A DNA stretch of 24,733 nt, from assembly GCA_001778545.1 (NCBI GenBank), contig MFHJ01000018.1, positions 1 through 24,733 of the forward strand. The letters run 5' to 3'. This document shows positions 6,613 through 14,434 of the stretch, in pieces. The DNA comes from Candidatus Giovannonibacteria bacterium RIFCSPHIGHO2_02_43_16 (GTDB lineage: Bacteria; Patescibacteriota; Minisyncoccia; JACPKW01; UBA11713). A model generated the notes under the pieces. That model was not told the DNA's origin. It worked only from the letters and a program-made list of their open reading frames with translations, and made no database searches. The translations under genes and the position numbers were made by a program. The first letter of the stretch is position 1. Each line of letters opens with the position of its first letter.

Positions 6613-8342
6613 TAGCGGTCGGGGGGGACGTCGTAGTAGGTGAGTAGAAACTGCATAATCTGCTCATAGTACGGCCCCAGGGATGCGGAAGCATATCGCA
6701 CTCCTTGGGGCTTTTCCATATACATGAAAAGTAGAAATCTGGTGTCAAAGCCCGGGGCGTAGGCGAGGAATGAATGGAGATATTGGTCGGAGTATCCCTT
6801 CCCATCCTTATTTGCAATTTGAGCCGTACCGGTTTTTGCTGCCGCAGTCCAATATTTAAACTTTGCCTTCCCTCCCAAAAGAGCTTCATCCCCGACTTTA
6901 ACTAGCATGCGAGAGACGGTCTCCGCAGTCTCTTGAGTTATAACCTGCCTGACTTCCTCTGGCCCGAAAATTATATCCTCCCGGCCCGGACGGACGATAC
7001 GTTCAACGATGTACGGCTTCATAATTTTTCCGCCGTTCGCGAGCGCTGACGCGGCTCTGGCAAACTCGAGAGGCGTCGCGGAAACTCCCTGCCCAAATGC
7101 CGCCGTCGCGTATTCGATATCGCGAGTTGAATTCAGATTTTGCAGATTTCCCTTAACTTCGCCTGGCAGAGTTATCCCGGTTTTCTCTGAAAGTCCGTAG
7201 GCCCCGAAATATTTTCTCATATTTTCTTTCCCTATTTTGCCGGCAACGAATGCCGCGCCGGTGTTAAGCGATTCGCTCAATACGTTCTGCATCGTCGTCT
7301 CGCCTCTGCCTTTTTCATCAAAATTCCTTATTGTATAGCCATCGAGAGTAAGGTATCCCTTATCAAAATATGTCGTCTCTGGCGTAATGATTTTTTCATT
7401 TATGCCCGCGGCCATAGTCAAAGGCTTAAAAACCGACCCGAATTCAAAGGTACTCTCGACAAGCGGGTTCGTAAAAACATCCAAGGATACTGATTTGCCG
7501 TACGTATTGGGATCGAAATTCGGGAATGCCGCCATAGCTAATATTTTTCCGGTTTTAGGCTCGATAATAATTGCGCCTCCCCCGGATGGCTTCCACTCCT
7601 GCTCTATTTCCTTGAGTTTTTTTTCAAGAAAAGCCTCAACGTTTGGCTCTAGCGTCAGCACTACGCTATAACCTTCTTCTGGCGGCGAAAAAAATCTTTT
7701 CCCTAATTCGAGTAAAATTCCGCCCGCGGACTGAGATCCAGAAACTGACCCAGTCTTACCTCGCAGTTGATCTTCAAAAAATCTTTCTATTCCATATCGC
7801 CCCTCAAGCTCATCCTCATTATTGTATCCAAGAAATCCGATAACTTGAGATGCCAAATTCTTCGCCGGATATACCCGCCATTCTTCAGGCGAAATGCCCA
7901 CATTTTCAAGTTTCAAGCCTACAATTCGATCAGCTAAGGCGCGGTCGAGATGATGCGCGATAACTTCATACGGATCGTCCTTCTTTGAAGCCCGAGCAAA
8001 AAAATCCGCTTTGTCTAATAAAACTACTTTGGACAATTTTTCAAAAGAATCGTTTGGATTTTCTAATTTTTTTGGATTTATGAAAAGAAGATATCCTTCT
8101 TTTGTGGACGCGACAGGGATAAGCTCCTCGGAGCGTTCGCGCAAATAAATCTCGCCGCGCCTTGGCGTCAAGATCTGCGAAAAATTCTGCTGGCGCTCGG
8201 CTTGGGTTTTGTAATAAGCTCCAGAAACCACCTGCAGGAAAAAAAGTCTCCCAATTAACAAAATCGATGCGACAAGCAATATAAAAAAGGCTATCCGTAT
8301 GCGCTTGGTTATCTCGCGTTCCGGAGAAGAATTTTGCCTCAT
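6612..8342 (-). CDS. ftsI: Division-type class B penicillin-binding protein (FtsI/PBP3-like transpeptidase)
   Basis: This 576-residue peptidoglycan D,D-transpeptidase is anchored by one N-terminal helix (about 16-38). The pedestal domain begins with the conserved TPRRGEIY (59-66). The transpeptidase domain has all three active-site motifs: Ser303-Val-Phe-Lys306 (nucleophile), Ser358-Leu-Asn360 and Lys503-Thr-Gly-Thr506. Division function is assigned from context: it directly follows the FtsL-like gene, its start overlaps that gene's stop (ATGA), and mraZ-rsmH lie upstream. It cross-links septal wall outside the cytoplasmic membrane. Its stop codon touches the right REP palindrome, so the insertion did not visibly remove any catalytic part. 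The last residues (YYDVPPDR) could have been reshaped by the insertion. Confidence 0.94.
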   Translation of the reverse strand: MRQNSSPEREITKRIRIAFFILLVASILLIGRLFFLQVVSGAYYKTQAERQQNFSQILTPRRGEIYLRERSEELIPVASTKEGYLLFINPKKLENPNDSFEKLSKVVLLDKADFFARASKKDDPYEVIAHHLDRALADRIVGLKLENVGISPEEWRVYPAKNLASQVIGFLGYNNEDELEGRYGIERFFEDQLRGKTGSVSGSQSAGGILLELGKRFFSPPEEGYSVVLTLEPNVEAFLEKKLKEIEQEWKPSGGGAIIIEPKTGKILAMAAFPNFDPNTYGKSVSLDVFTNPLVESTFEFGSVFKPLTMAAGINEKIITPETTYFDKGYLTLDGYTIRNFDEKGRGETTMQNVLSESLNTGAAFVAGKIGKENMRKYFGAYGLSEKTGITLPGEVKGNLQNLNSTRDIEYATAAFGQGVSATPLEFARAASALANGGKIMKPYIVERIVRPGREDIIFGPEEVRQVITQETAETVSRMLVKVGDEALLGGKAKFKYWTAAAKTGTAQIANKDGKGYSDQYLHSFLAYAPGFDTRFLLFMYMEKPQGVRYASASLGPYYEQIMQFLLTYYDVPPDR

Positions 8343-8656
8343 CGATACAGCGCAAAGTTGCTTTCACGCGATACGAATTCTTGTTTTTGGATTTCTTTTT
8401 TCTCGAATGATGCCGAATATTGATCGTAAAAATCCGAGAGGCTTGCCATAAAAACTTCTTTCCTATCCTGGATATCTTGGCGAGTTATACGTATTTGACG
8501 ATCAAACTCTCCCTTGCGGAAATTTTCAGAAATTGTCATATTTAACATCGTTATATAAATGATAAGCAAAGAAACAACCGCGACCGTTATTAAAGGCAAC
8601 AGTTTTTCTTCTTTTGATATTTGTATTCGAATGTATCTCATTTTAAAGTTTTTCAA
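8339..8656 (-). CDS. ftsL: FtsL-like divisome membrane protein
   Basis: This 105-residue bitopic protein has a short basic cytoplasmic N-terminus (1-17), one transmembrane helix (about 18-40) and a charged, heptad-like outer segment (about 44-95) able to form a coiled coil. That matches FtsL/DivIC architecture and size. Primary sequence similarity is too weak to identify FtsL by itself, so the call relies on position between rsmH and ftsI, the conserved slot for FtsL. FtsL with FtsB activates FtsW-FtsI at the septum. The ATG at 8656 overlaps the end of rsmH by 14 nt; a second Met five codons in (8641) would start just after the rsmH stop and is a reasonable alternative. The stop overlaps the ftsI start. 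Confidence 0.72.
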   Translation of the reverse strand: MKNFKMRYIRIQISKEEKLLPLITVAVVSLLIIYITMLNMTISENFRKGEFDRQIRITRQDIQDRKEVFMASLSDFYDQYSASFEKKEIQKQEFVSRESNFALYR

Positions 8657-9515
8657 GTATTCGTAATTTTGCGGAGCGGGAACGCGGATTTTTTGTAACT
8701 TCTTCTCTGCTCGGTACGATAGGCTTTCTATTTATAAGCTTTCCCTCTTCGTTCTTCGCCTTTTCTTTAAAAAAATTCTTAACAATTCTATCCTCGAGGG
8801 AATGGTACGAAATCACAGCTATCCTTCCTTTGGGCTTAATTATCTCCCAAGCTCCCCTCAGCCCATTCTCAATATTTTCGAGTTCGTGGTTCAGATGAAT
8901 CCGCAGCGCTTGGAAGGTCTTCGTCGCGGGGTTGATTCTGCCCCTTCTAGGAACTGCTCTTGAAATTATTTCCGAGAGCTCTTTGGCGCTCGTAATTCTC
9001 TTTCTCGCCCGATATCGCTCTATGGCGCGCGCTATGCGCCCCGCGAACCGCTCTTCGCCATACTTCCGTATAACTTCTTCTAAATCCCTTACATTGGCAG
9101 TGTTGATAAATTCTTCGGCATTTGGCCTCTGATTAGGATCAAAAGTCATCTTTAGGCCTTCTTCCGATTTGAACGAGAATCCCCGGCCGGATGCTAAAAG
9201 TTGTAAAGAACTTAGCCCAAGGTCAAATAAAATCGCATCCGGCCTATAGGGTCCCGCCACCTTCTCCAGTTCTGAGAAGTTCGAATGAAAAAATTTAACT
9301 CTCACATCGCCACCCAGATCCTTCCGCAGTTTTTCAACCATTCCTGAGTCCCAATCGAGTCCGATAAGTTTGCCCTCCTGCCCCAATTTTTTCAATATCT
9401 CTCTCGCGTGTCCTCCGCCATCTACTGTCGCATCAACAACTACTGATCCGCTTTTCAAATTAAGTCCGTCGACAACCTCAGAGAGCAAGACGGGAATATG
9501 TATTTCTTCGATCAT
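8643..9515 (-). CDS. rsmH: 16S rRNA (cytosine(1402)-N(4))-methyltransferase
   Basis: This 290-residue protein of the MraW/RsmH family methylates N4 of C1402 in 16S rRNA in the ribosomal P site. Signature regions are HIPVLLSEVVDGL (6-18), the SAM-binding VVDATVDGGGHAREIL (26-41), FDLGLSSLQL, GRGFSFKSEEGLKMTFDPNQ, RIHLNHELENIENGL, and the C-terminal SYHSLEDRIVKNFFKE. The length is slightly under the E. coli protein. The gene starts 1 nt after mraZ ends, with GGAG about 9 nt upstream lying in the mraZ coding end. The order mraZ-rsmH-ftsL-ftsI is the classical start of the dcw cluster. Confidence 0.97.
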   Translation of the reverse strand: MIEEIHIPVLLSEVVDGLNLKSGSVVVDATVDGGGHAREILKKLGQEGKLIGLDWDSGMVEKLRKDLGGDVRVKFFHSNFSELEKVAGPYRPDAILFDLGLSSLQLLASGRGFSFKSEEGLKMTFDPNQRPNAEEFINTANVRDLEEVIRKYGEERFAGRIARAIERYRARKRITSAKELSEIISRAVPRRGRINPATKTFQALRIHLNHELENIENGLRGAWEIIKPKGRIAVISYHSLEDRIVKNFFKEKAKNEEGKLINRKPIVPSREEVTKNPRSRSAKLRILEKL

Positions 9516-9516
9516 C

Positions 9517-9951
9517 TTAATAGGCTCCTATCTCTCCGAGTTTTTCAGCAAGCTTATCCGTCGAGCGCTCAATCTCCTTTCTGTAAGCTTCCCAGCGTTC
9601 TTTATTCCAAATCTCAACTCGCTTGAAAACTCCAATAATGCTGGCTTCTCCTTTTAAACCGGCGTACTCAGACAGAAAATCAGGTATCAAAATGCGTCCG
9701 AGATTATCCAGTTCAACATCCGCAGCGCCGGCCAAGAATAGCCTGACGAAATCTCTTGTATCTTTTTGACCAGTTGGGAGTTCCGAAAGCTTTTGGGCAA
9801 CCTTCTCCCATTCGGATAATGGGTATACAAACAGACAAGAATCCAAACCGCGCGTAACGATAGCTCGCTTCCCGAGATCCTTGCGAAACTTAGCCGGAAC
9901 GGCCAAGCGCCTTTTTGAATCTAAATTATGCAAATATTCGCCGATAAACAT
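9517..9951 (-). CDS. mraZ: Transcriptional regulator MraZ
   Basis: This 144-residue protein has two SpoVT-AbrB-type repeats: DSKRRLAVPAKFRKDL (11-26) and DNLGRILIPDFLSEYA (82-97). These DxxGR-like motifs are the MraZ family hallmark. MraZ forms ring oligomers that bind repeated TGGGN boxes spaced at about 10 bp and usually represses its own division/cell-wall operon. It is the first gene after a good promoter, with matching boxes between promoter and start. The ATG has no evident Shine-Dalgarno. The C-terminus ends in a charged helix. Confidence 0.96.
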   Translation of the reverse strand: MFIGEYLHNLDSKRRLAVPAKFRKDLGKRAIVTRGLDSCLFVYPLSEWEKVAQKLSELPTGQKDTRDFVRLFLAGAADVELDNLGRILIPDFLSEYAGLKGEASIIGVFKRVEIWNKERWEAYRKEIERSTDKLAEKLGEIGAY

Positions 9952-10002
9952 GAATTTGGGGCAAATAGTCTTTATTTTTAAAGAGGAAATAGGATATGCA
10001 CA

Positions 10003-10052
10003 CTATCCACAGATTTATCCACTTTTCCCCACTTCTCTTTCATTATACCCCA
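10003..10052 (-). promoter_or_regulatory. Putative MraZ operator boxes in the mraZ leader/promoter
   Basis: On the minus strand, TGGGG (10031-10027), TGGAT (10021-10017) and TGTGG (10011-10007) recur at an exact 10-bp period just downstream of the -10 box. A further TGGGG (10052-10048) abuts the -10 within the spacer. Known MraZ operators are three to four TGGGN boxes with 5-nt spacers, so two boxes match exactly and two are degenerate. Two one-mismatch DnaA boxes (10003-10011, 10015-10023) overlap the same DNA. Confidence 0.5.
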
Positions 10053-10070
10053 CTCATACTACCCTATCAA
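10042..10070 (-). promoter_or_regulatory. Promoter of the mraZ-rsmH-ftsL-ftsI operon
   Basis: On the minus strand, TTGATA (10070-10065), a 17-nt spacer and TATAAT (10047-10042) form a near-consensus housekeeping promoter, the best in the window. The predicted start is near 10035, leaving a leader of about 83 nt before mraZ. Confidence 0.85.
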
Positions 10071-10110
10071 ACATTCGCAAACATTTCCATGTGGAAAAGT
10101 CTAGGCAAAG

Positions 10111-10140
10111 AAAAAACCCCAGCGTCCAACGGACGCTGGG
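10111..10140 (-). terminator. Intrinsic terminator of greA-lysS
   Basis: The perfect 10-bp stem CCCAGCGTCC/GGACGCTGGG (10118-10127 and 10131-10140) with a 3-nt loop lies 14 nt past the lysS stop. On the minus strand it is followed by G and TTTTTT (10116-10111). It cleanly separates lysS from the mraZ promoter. Confidence 0.92.
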
Positions 10141-10154
10141 TGTTGAAGGTTTTG

Positions 10155-11621
10155 CTATTCCTTTGGTTTCATTGTCGGAAACAGAATCACCTCCTTGATA
10201 TTGTGGGTATCTGTCAAAAGCATGACTAATCGGTCGATTCCGATCCCGAGGCCTGCCGCAGGAGGCATCCCGTATTCCATGGCTTCGAGGTAATCCTCGT
10301 CCATTGGGTGCGCTTCTTTATCCTTCCCCTTCCGAAGCGTCTCTTGGAATTCAAATCGTTTCTTCTGTTCCAATGGGTTATTTAATTCCGAAAATCCGTT
10401 TACGACTTCTACTCCCACTATGATTAATTGAAATCTATCCACCAATTGCGGATTATCCGAACGCTCCTTCGCTAAGGGCGAGATTGCGAGAGGATGATTT
10501 GTGACAAAAACTGGCTGGATCAATTTCGGCCTGCAAATTTTCTTAAATATCTCGTCGGCGATTTTTTCCTTTGTATCTTCGAGAGCCGGATTTAAGCCGA
10601 ATTGCTTCGCGCGGATCGAAAACTCTTCGCGGCTCATATCCTCTGGTTTGATAATCAAGGCGTAACGCTCGATCACCGACCAAAAAGGGATCGAGGAAAT
10701 TTTGCCTGAAAATTTAATTTCACGTCCTTCAAATTTGAATGAATTTTTTCTTGTAATTTTTTTAATTAAGGCAGCCAAAACTTTGGCAATAAATTCTTTT
10801 AATATTTCGGCATCCCAATAAGCCGCGTATAATTCAAGCATTGTAAATTCAGGGTTGTGGGTCATGTCAATGCCTTCGTTTCGAAATACCCTGCCAATCT
10901 CAAAAATTTTGCCCAACCCCCCCACCAAAAGGCGCTTTAAATAAAGTTCCGGAGCGATTCTTAGATACATATCGAAATCAAGCATTTTGTGATGCGTCTT
11001 AAATGGTTCCGCAAGCGCCCCGCCGTAAACGGACTGCAGCATCGGAGTTTCCACTTCAATAAATCCCTCTTTCGCAAGTATCGTACAAAGCTCGCCTATT
11101 AAATTAGAGCGGATTCGAAATTTCTCGCGAACCTCCGGATTCATGAGTAGATCCAAATAGCGCTTGCGAAATCTTTCCTCAACGTCCGAAAGGCCGTGCC
11201 ACTTCTCCGGTAATGGCCGGAGCGACTTCGCCAAAACTTGCCAACGCGCGGCCTCGATTGTCGGCTCTTTCCTCTTTGTGTAAAATGACCTGCCGGATAT
11301 AGCGATAAAATCGCCGACATCTATATTTTCAGAAAATAACTTAAATGAGTCCACGCCGATTTTATCGCGTCCGATAAAGATTTGAAGTTTCTCAAAACCA
11401 TCATATAAATCCAGAAATGCCGACCCGCCGTGCTCCCGCTTCGCCATAATGCGCCCGGCAACTCCAATTCCTTTTTTTCGCAGATTTTTCTTAAAATCTT
11501 TTTTTATTTTTGATATTTCAAGAATTGGGAAATTTATCTTCAGAGGAAATGCGTCAATACCCGCCTTTTTGAGGCTTTCTAATTTTGCAACGCGCACGCT
11601 TCGCAGTTCTTCAAGCGACAT
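10155..11621 (-). CDS. lysS: Lysyl-tRNA synthetase, class II
   Basis: This 488-residue enzyme charges tRNA-Lys with lysine in two ATP-dependent steps. An N-terminal OB-fold anticodon-binding domain (about 50-130, GVAGRIMAKREHGGSAFLDL) is followed by the class II core. FRKRYLDLL (151-159) and the motif 1 region VETPMLQSVYGGALAEPF lead it. Motif 2 is RVFRNEGIDMTHNPEFTMLE (244-263) and motif 3 is GLGIGIDRLVMLLTDTHNIK near the C-terminus. Length and domain order are normal for bacterial LysRS. The ATG follows the greA stop with no gap, so the two are co-transcribed, and a strong terminator follows. Confidence 0.98.
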   Translation of the reverse strand: MSLEELRSVRVAKLESLKKAGIDAFPLKINFPILEISKIKKDFKKNLRKKGIGVAGRIMAKREHGGSAFLDLYDGFEKLQIFIGRDKIGVDSFKLFSENIDVGDFIAISGRSFYTKRKEPTIEAARWQVLAKSLRPLPEKWHGLSDVEERFRKRYLDLLMNPEVREKFRIRSNLIGELCTILAKEGFIEVETPMLQSVYGGALAEPFKTHHKMLDFDMYLRIAPELYLKRLLVGGLGKIFEIGRVFRNEGIDMTHNPEFTMLELYAAYWDAEILKEFIAKVLAALIKKITRKNSFKFEGREIKFSGKISSIPFWSVIERYALIIKPEDMSREEFSIRAKQFGLNPALEDTKEKIADEIFKKICRPKLIQPVFVTNHPLAISPLAKERSDNPQLVDRFQLIIVGVEVVNGFSELNNPLEQKKRFEFQETLRKGKDKEAHPMDEDYLEAMEYGMPPAAGLGIGIDRLVMLLTDTHNIKEVILFPTMKPKE

Positions 11622-12101
11622 CTATTGTATATCCAAAATCTTATAAGCCATTTCCCCTTTCGGAGTGTGAATCGAAACAATATCCCCTCTTTGTTTCCCG
11701 ATAAGAGCCCTGCCTAATGGAGACTCGTTTGAAATCCTATTTTGAGACGGGTCAGCTTCTTCCCTGCCGACAATAAAATAAGAATCTTCGCTTCCGTTCC
11801 CTTCTTTCTTAGTGATAACGGTTGAGCCTATAGTTACCGATGAAGCTGAAGCCGGTTGAGAAATCAAAACAGCTCGGCTCAAAATATCTTCGAGGTCAGC
11901 TATGCGCGATTCGATGAGCTGTTGCTCTTCTTTTGCCTCTTGGTATTCGGCATTTTCAGAAAGATCCCCGAGACTCTTCGCGTATTCAAGCCGCTCTGCG
12001 ATTTCTTTGCGCTTCTTATCCTTAAGCACCACAAGCTCAGATTTAAGGCGCGTGAACCCGGAAGCGCTTAGATATTCTGCATTTTCATTGATATTATCCA
12101 T
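11622..12101 (-). CDS. greA: Transcription elongation factor GreA
   Basis: This 159-residue protein has the GreA layout. The N-terminal coiled coil (about 10-78) carries the acidic tip GDLSENAEY (45-53), whose acidic residues enter the RNA polymerase secondary channel and stimulate cleavage of backtracked RNA. The C-terminal FKBP-like domain (about 85-159) includes ISNESPLGRALIGKQRGDIV. It is the first gene of the pair with lysS. A minus-strand TATAAT 18 nt upstream overlaps the stop codon of the preceding zinc-ribbon gene. Confidence 0.97.
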   Translation of the reverse strand: MDNINENAEYLSASGFTRLKSELVVLKDKKRKEIAERLEYAKSLGDLSENAEYQEAKEEQQLIESRIADLEDILSRAVLISQPASASSVTIGSTVITKKEGNGSEDSYFIVGREEADPSQNRISNESPLGRALIGKQRGDIVSIHTPKGEMAYKILDIQ

Positions 12102-12119
12102 AGGGTTAGAATATAAACT

Positions 12120-12125
12120 ATTATA
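12120..12125 (-). promoter_or_regulatory. Candidate -10 box for greA-lysS
   Basis: An exact minus-strand TATAAT 18 nt before the greA ATG overlaps the stop codon of the upstream zinc-ribbon gene. There is no convincing -35. Confidence 0.4.
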
Positions 12126-13896
12126 CTACTTCCTTCAAGTAACACTTCTCGCAATAAACAATCTCCGGCCGCTCTGGAGCATAAGTCGTCTCAAATTCAA
12201 TGGGGCATTGTCCTTCGTGGTCATGTTTGATAGTGTTTGTGTAAGTTGTCTTGGTTCCGCACATGCATTTCCTATGCCATAGCTTAAGTGGATTTCTTTG
12301 TTTTATGCGTTGATAATGACGGCAATTCGGGCATAAGCGAGGAAGAGGCAAATTCATCTTTCTCAAGAAATCTAGTTCTTGAGGGATGATTCTGAAGGCT
12401 TCGGTGCATTGTTCGTTGCAGTTGGAGGTCTCACCTCCAAGTTGATGATGGGCGCATTGGATTATCTCATTAAGTATTGAATCTGGAACATCCTTTATAT
12501 GATCGGGTATATCTTCTGTTTTGAGTGTGATTTGGTAGTTTCTAGGTTCAGGGTCTTTCCAAGAGTAGCCTTGCTCTATAGCTTCTTCCCTGGTTAGAGG
12601 AAAGTATTCCTGTGCGATGGTTTCGTTATATGAGAAGGGAGATAGCTCTGGAGGGAAGAATTCACCATATTTATATACTCTGCCTTTCTTATCTATATAG
12701 GGCATGGTGTTCATGTGTTCTATGATCTTGGGCACTAGTGCTTCGTATTCTTCTTTGGTGTATTGGCGGTTTAGGATGCAGTAGGATTTGGAGTGGAGGC
12801 CTATGCAAGCGAAGAGGTTGGAGGAATTATGACAATCTTCCGATAAGATAATGTCATAGCTATACCAAATTTTTACCCCAAAATATGATCTTCTTCCTAT
12901 CCCGCTAACTTCCTCATAAAGTAGTTCTGAATCAAGTCCGGCGCCAGTTAAATCCATGCTGTCTTTCGTGGCATCAGAAATATTGGCGCTATATCTGCAA
13001 TTTTCAGCATCTCTGGTCACAAAAAAACACCAATAACAATTTTTTGAATTACGTATATCATCTCCAATAACATTGATAGAATTTCTTATCATAGCAAATC
13101 GATGGGGATATTTTAAAACATGCTCTTTAAATTTCTCCCTAAATTCAATGAAATTCTTATAACTTCCCAAATCAAATTCTTTTATTTTTTTATCATATTC
13201 ATCTTTCAAATATTGTTGGTTAAAAATGCAATGTGATTTACTCCTAAGATTCGCGCATCCGAGACAATCAGAACAATTTCTGCAAGCAAATAAAAATTGG
13301 TCCTCTTGAGAATCCTCTACATACCTACTGAAAAAGACTTTAAAGCATTTAGAGCAATCGACTGTTTCATAACAAAACTCGCTCCATAAAGTTGTTGTAA
13401 TATCTATCGAATCTTTAGAGTGAGCAGAGGTTTTTGCATAAGAAACATTTTCAAGATCATGGCTCCCAAATGTTAAATAAGTATTCTTCATATTTACTCC
13501 GTAGTTAATATATTCGCTTGCAACAGCATTAGTATAAGACAGGGCTGGACGCGGCACTTTTTTCATTAAATCTTTAAACTGCTCAAAGAAAGACTTAGAA
13601 AAATTATACTCTATTCCGTAATCTAGCGTACTCCATTTATCTGACCACCAGCAATTGTGGCAATAAATAACAAAGTCGGATTTTTCTGGGTATGCCGAAA
13701 GCGTATCCTTACTGCAAAGAACACATTTATTTCTGTAAAGTGCTCTTTCATTTCTAAAATTCATTCTTCTCACCATCCTGCACTCCGGGCACCAGGTCGG
13801 CGGCGGGACGGAGATTTTCTGATAAAACTTAAAATCTTCCGGTTCGATCCAGAAGTCTTTCTTGCATTTTTGGCAAACTTTAGTTTCGCGGTTCAT
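12121..13896 (-). CDS. Cysteine-rich multi-zinc-ribbon protein of unknown function
   Basis: This 591-residue soluble protein has no signal peptide or transmembrane helix. Zinc-ribbon modules flank a cysteine-studded middle. N-terminal pairs are C8xxC11 with C36xxC39 and C58xxC61 with C79xxC82. The C-terminal module contains C493, C497, C522xxC525, C544xC546, C564 and C582xxC585. The segment around 22-61 (FKFYQKISVPPPTWCPECR then NKCVLC) is echoed at 508-546 (LDFLRKMNLPLPRLCPNCR then HRKCMC), so the ends look duplicated. The middle has a second duplication: residues 205-234 and 355-384 match at 16 of 30 positions, the first copy with Cys at every third residue (CRNCSDCLGC). I recall similar proteins as recurrent hypotheticals of Parcubacteria. 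Nucleic-acid or ribosome binding is conceivable but unproven. Its ATG overlaps the toxin stop (ATGA) and is preceded by GAGGA. Confidence 0.85.
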   Translation of the reverse strand: MNRETKVCQKCKKDFWIEPEDFKFYQKISVPPPTWCPECRMVRRMNFRNERALYRNKCVLCSKDTLSAYPEKSDFVIYCHNCWWSDKWSTLDYGIEYNFSKSFFEQFKDLMKKVPRPALSYTNAVASEYINYGVNMKNTYLTFGSHDLENVSYAKTSAHSKDSIDITTTLWSEFCYETVDCSKCFKVFFSRYVEDSQEDQFLFACRNCSDCLGCANLRSKSHCIFNQQYLKDEYDKKIKEFDLGSYKNFIEFREKFKEHVLKYPHRFAMIRNSINVIGDDIRNSKNCYWCFFVTRDAENCRYSANISDATKDSMDLTGAGLDSELLYEEVSGIGRRSYFGVKIWYSYDIILSEDCHNSSNLFACIGLHSKSYCILNRQYTKEEYEALVPKIIEHMNTMPYIDKKGRVYKYGEFFPPELSPFSYNETIAQEYFPLTREEAIEQGYSWKDPEPRNYQITLKTEDIPDHIKDVPDSILNEIIQCAHHQLGGETSNCNEQCTEAFRIIPQELDFLRKMNLPLPRLCPNCRHYQRIKQRNPLKLWHRKCMCGTKTTYTNTIKHDHEGQCPIEFETTYAPERPEIVYCEKCYLKEVV

Positions 13897-14186
13897 AATT
13901 TCCTCAAGAGGCGTTTATAAATTTTATCACGCCTATCGGCGGCGAGAAGCTGAATAACATGCTGGGCGCTAAATTTAAAACCCACACGCCAATCCCTCAT
14001 AATCCTAAAAGAAAATATCCCCTGAAGCGGGGCGCTCAGAGGCTTGGTATGTAAAAGCGGCGCAAAAGGGTCCCCTCTTAGTATGTCTATGAGTTCAGCA
14101 AGCTTATCTTGAATTTCTGAAGGCAAGCGGTGAACATCTTTCTGAAAATCTTTATCGTAAATAAGCTCATTTCCGTGAACGGACAT
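13893..14186 (-). CDS. RelE/ParE-superfamily toxin-like protein
   Basis: This 97-residue basic protein has the RelE/ParE fold pattern: an N-terminal strand (LIYDKDFQKDV), two helices, then the strand set LQGIFSFRIMRDWRVGFKF (54-72) and a C-terminal RRDKIYKRLL tail. The SFRI-DWRV pair is the usual signature of type II RelE-like toxins, which cleave mRNA on the ribosome (RelE) or target gyrase (ParE). The subtype cannot be set from sequence. It overlaps the small upstream gene by 20 nt, as in antitoxin-toxin pairs. Its stop overlaps the start of the zinc-ribbon gene, so that gene is probably translated by coupling. Intact motifs suggest it is functional. Confidence 0.8.
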   Translation of the reverse strand: MSVHGNELIYDKDFQKDVHRLPSEIQDKLAELIDILRGDPFAPLLHTKPLSAPLQGIFSFRIMRDWRVGFKFSAQHVIQLLAADRRDKIYKRLLRKL

Positions 14187-14388
14187 GCTTCAAAAATGAC
14201 TCCTTGTCTGTAAATTTATAAAAAGGACCGCGACTCTGCGTTCTAGACAGCATTTTTTTTATGAAGGATTCGCGATACTCTCCTTCGGGGTCCTTAAGGG
14301 GCGTGAAAAGGAAACTCTTTATCGCGCGCACATCTTCCTTCAAGGATCTCACTTCTTTATTTAATTTTAAAGCGCTAAGAGTGGGCAT
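14167..14388 (-). CDS. Small putative antitoxin
   Basis: This 73-residue charged protein begins with a helix-forming segment (LNKEVRSLKEDVRAIKSFLF, 9-28) and ends in a basic tail (FLKHVRSRK). I recognise no defined antitoxin DNA-binding family. The call rests on size, position just before a RelE-like gene and the 20-nt overlap with it. Short coiled antitoxins of this type wrap their toxin. It starts 53 nt after mrdA ends, with an exact TATAAT about 46 nt before the ATG, so the pair may have its own promoter that could be repressed by the complex. Confidence 0.65.
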   Translation of the reverse strand: MPTLSALKLNKEVRSLKEDVRAIKSFLFTPLKDPEGEYRESFIKKMLSRTQSRGPFYKFTDKESFLKHVRSRK

Positions 14389-14434
14389 GTTTGAATGGTA
14401 GCAAGGGCGCGTGCTCGCTGCAAGTTGTTGTTAG

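Noticed and set aside
10003..10023. Replication origin suggested by two DnaA-like 9-mers
   Set aside because: Only two imperfect boxes, no DNA-unwinding element or dnaA/dnaN neighbours; MraZ-type boxes explain the same bases.
10084..10097. Small palindrome TTTCCA-TG-TGGAAA upstream of the mraZ -35
   Set aside because: Six-base arms in AT-rich DNA with no second copy seen; too weak to call an operator.
12121..13896. Transposase or IS zinc-ribbon (TnpB-like) identity for the cysteine-rich protein
   Set aside because: No RuvC-type or DDE catalytic motifs and no flanking inverted repeats; the zinc pairs are spread over the whole protein.
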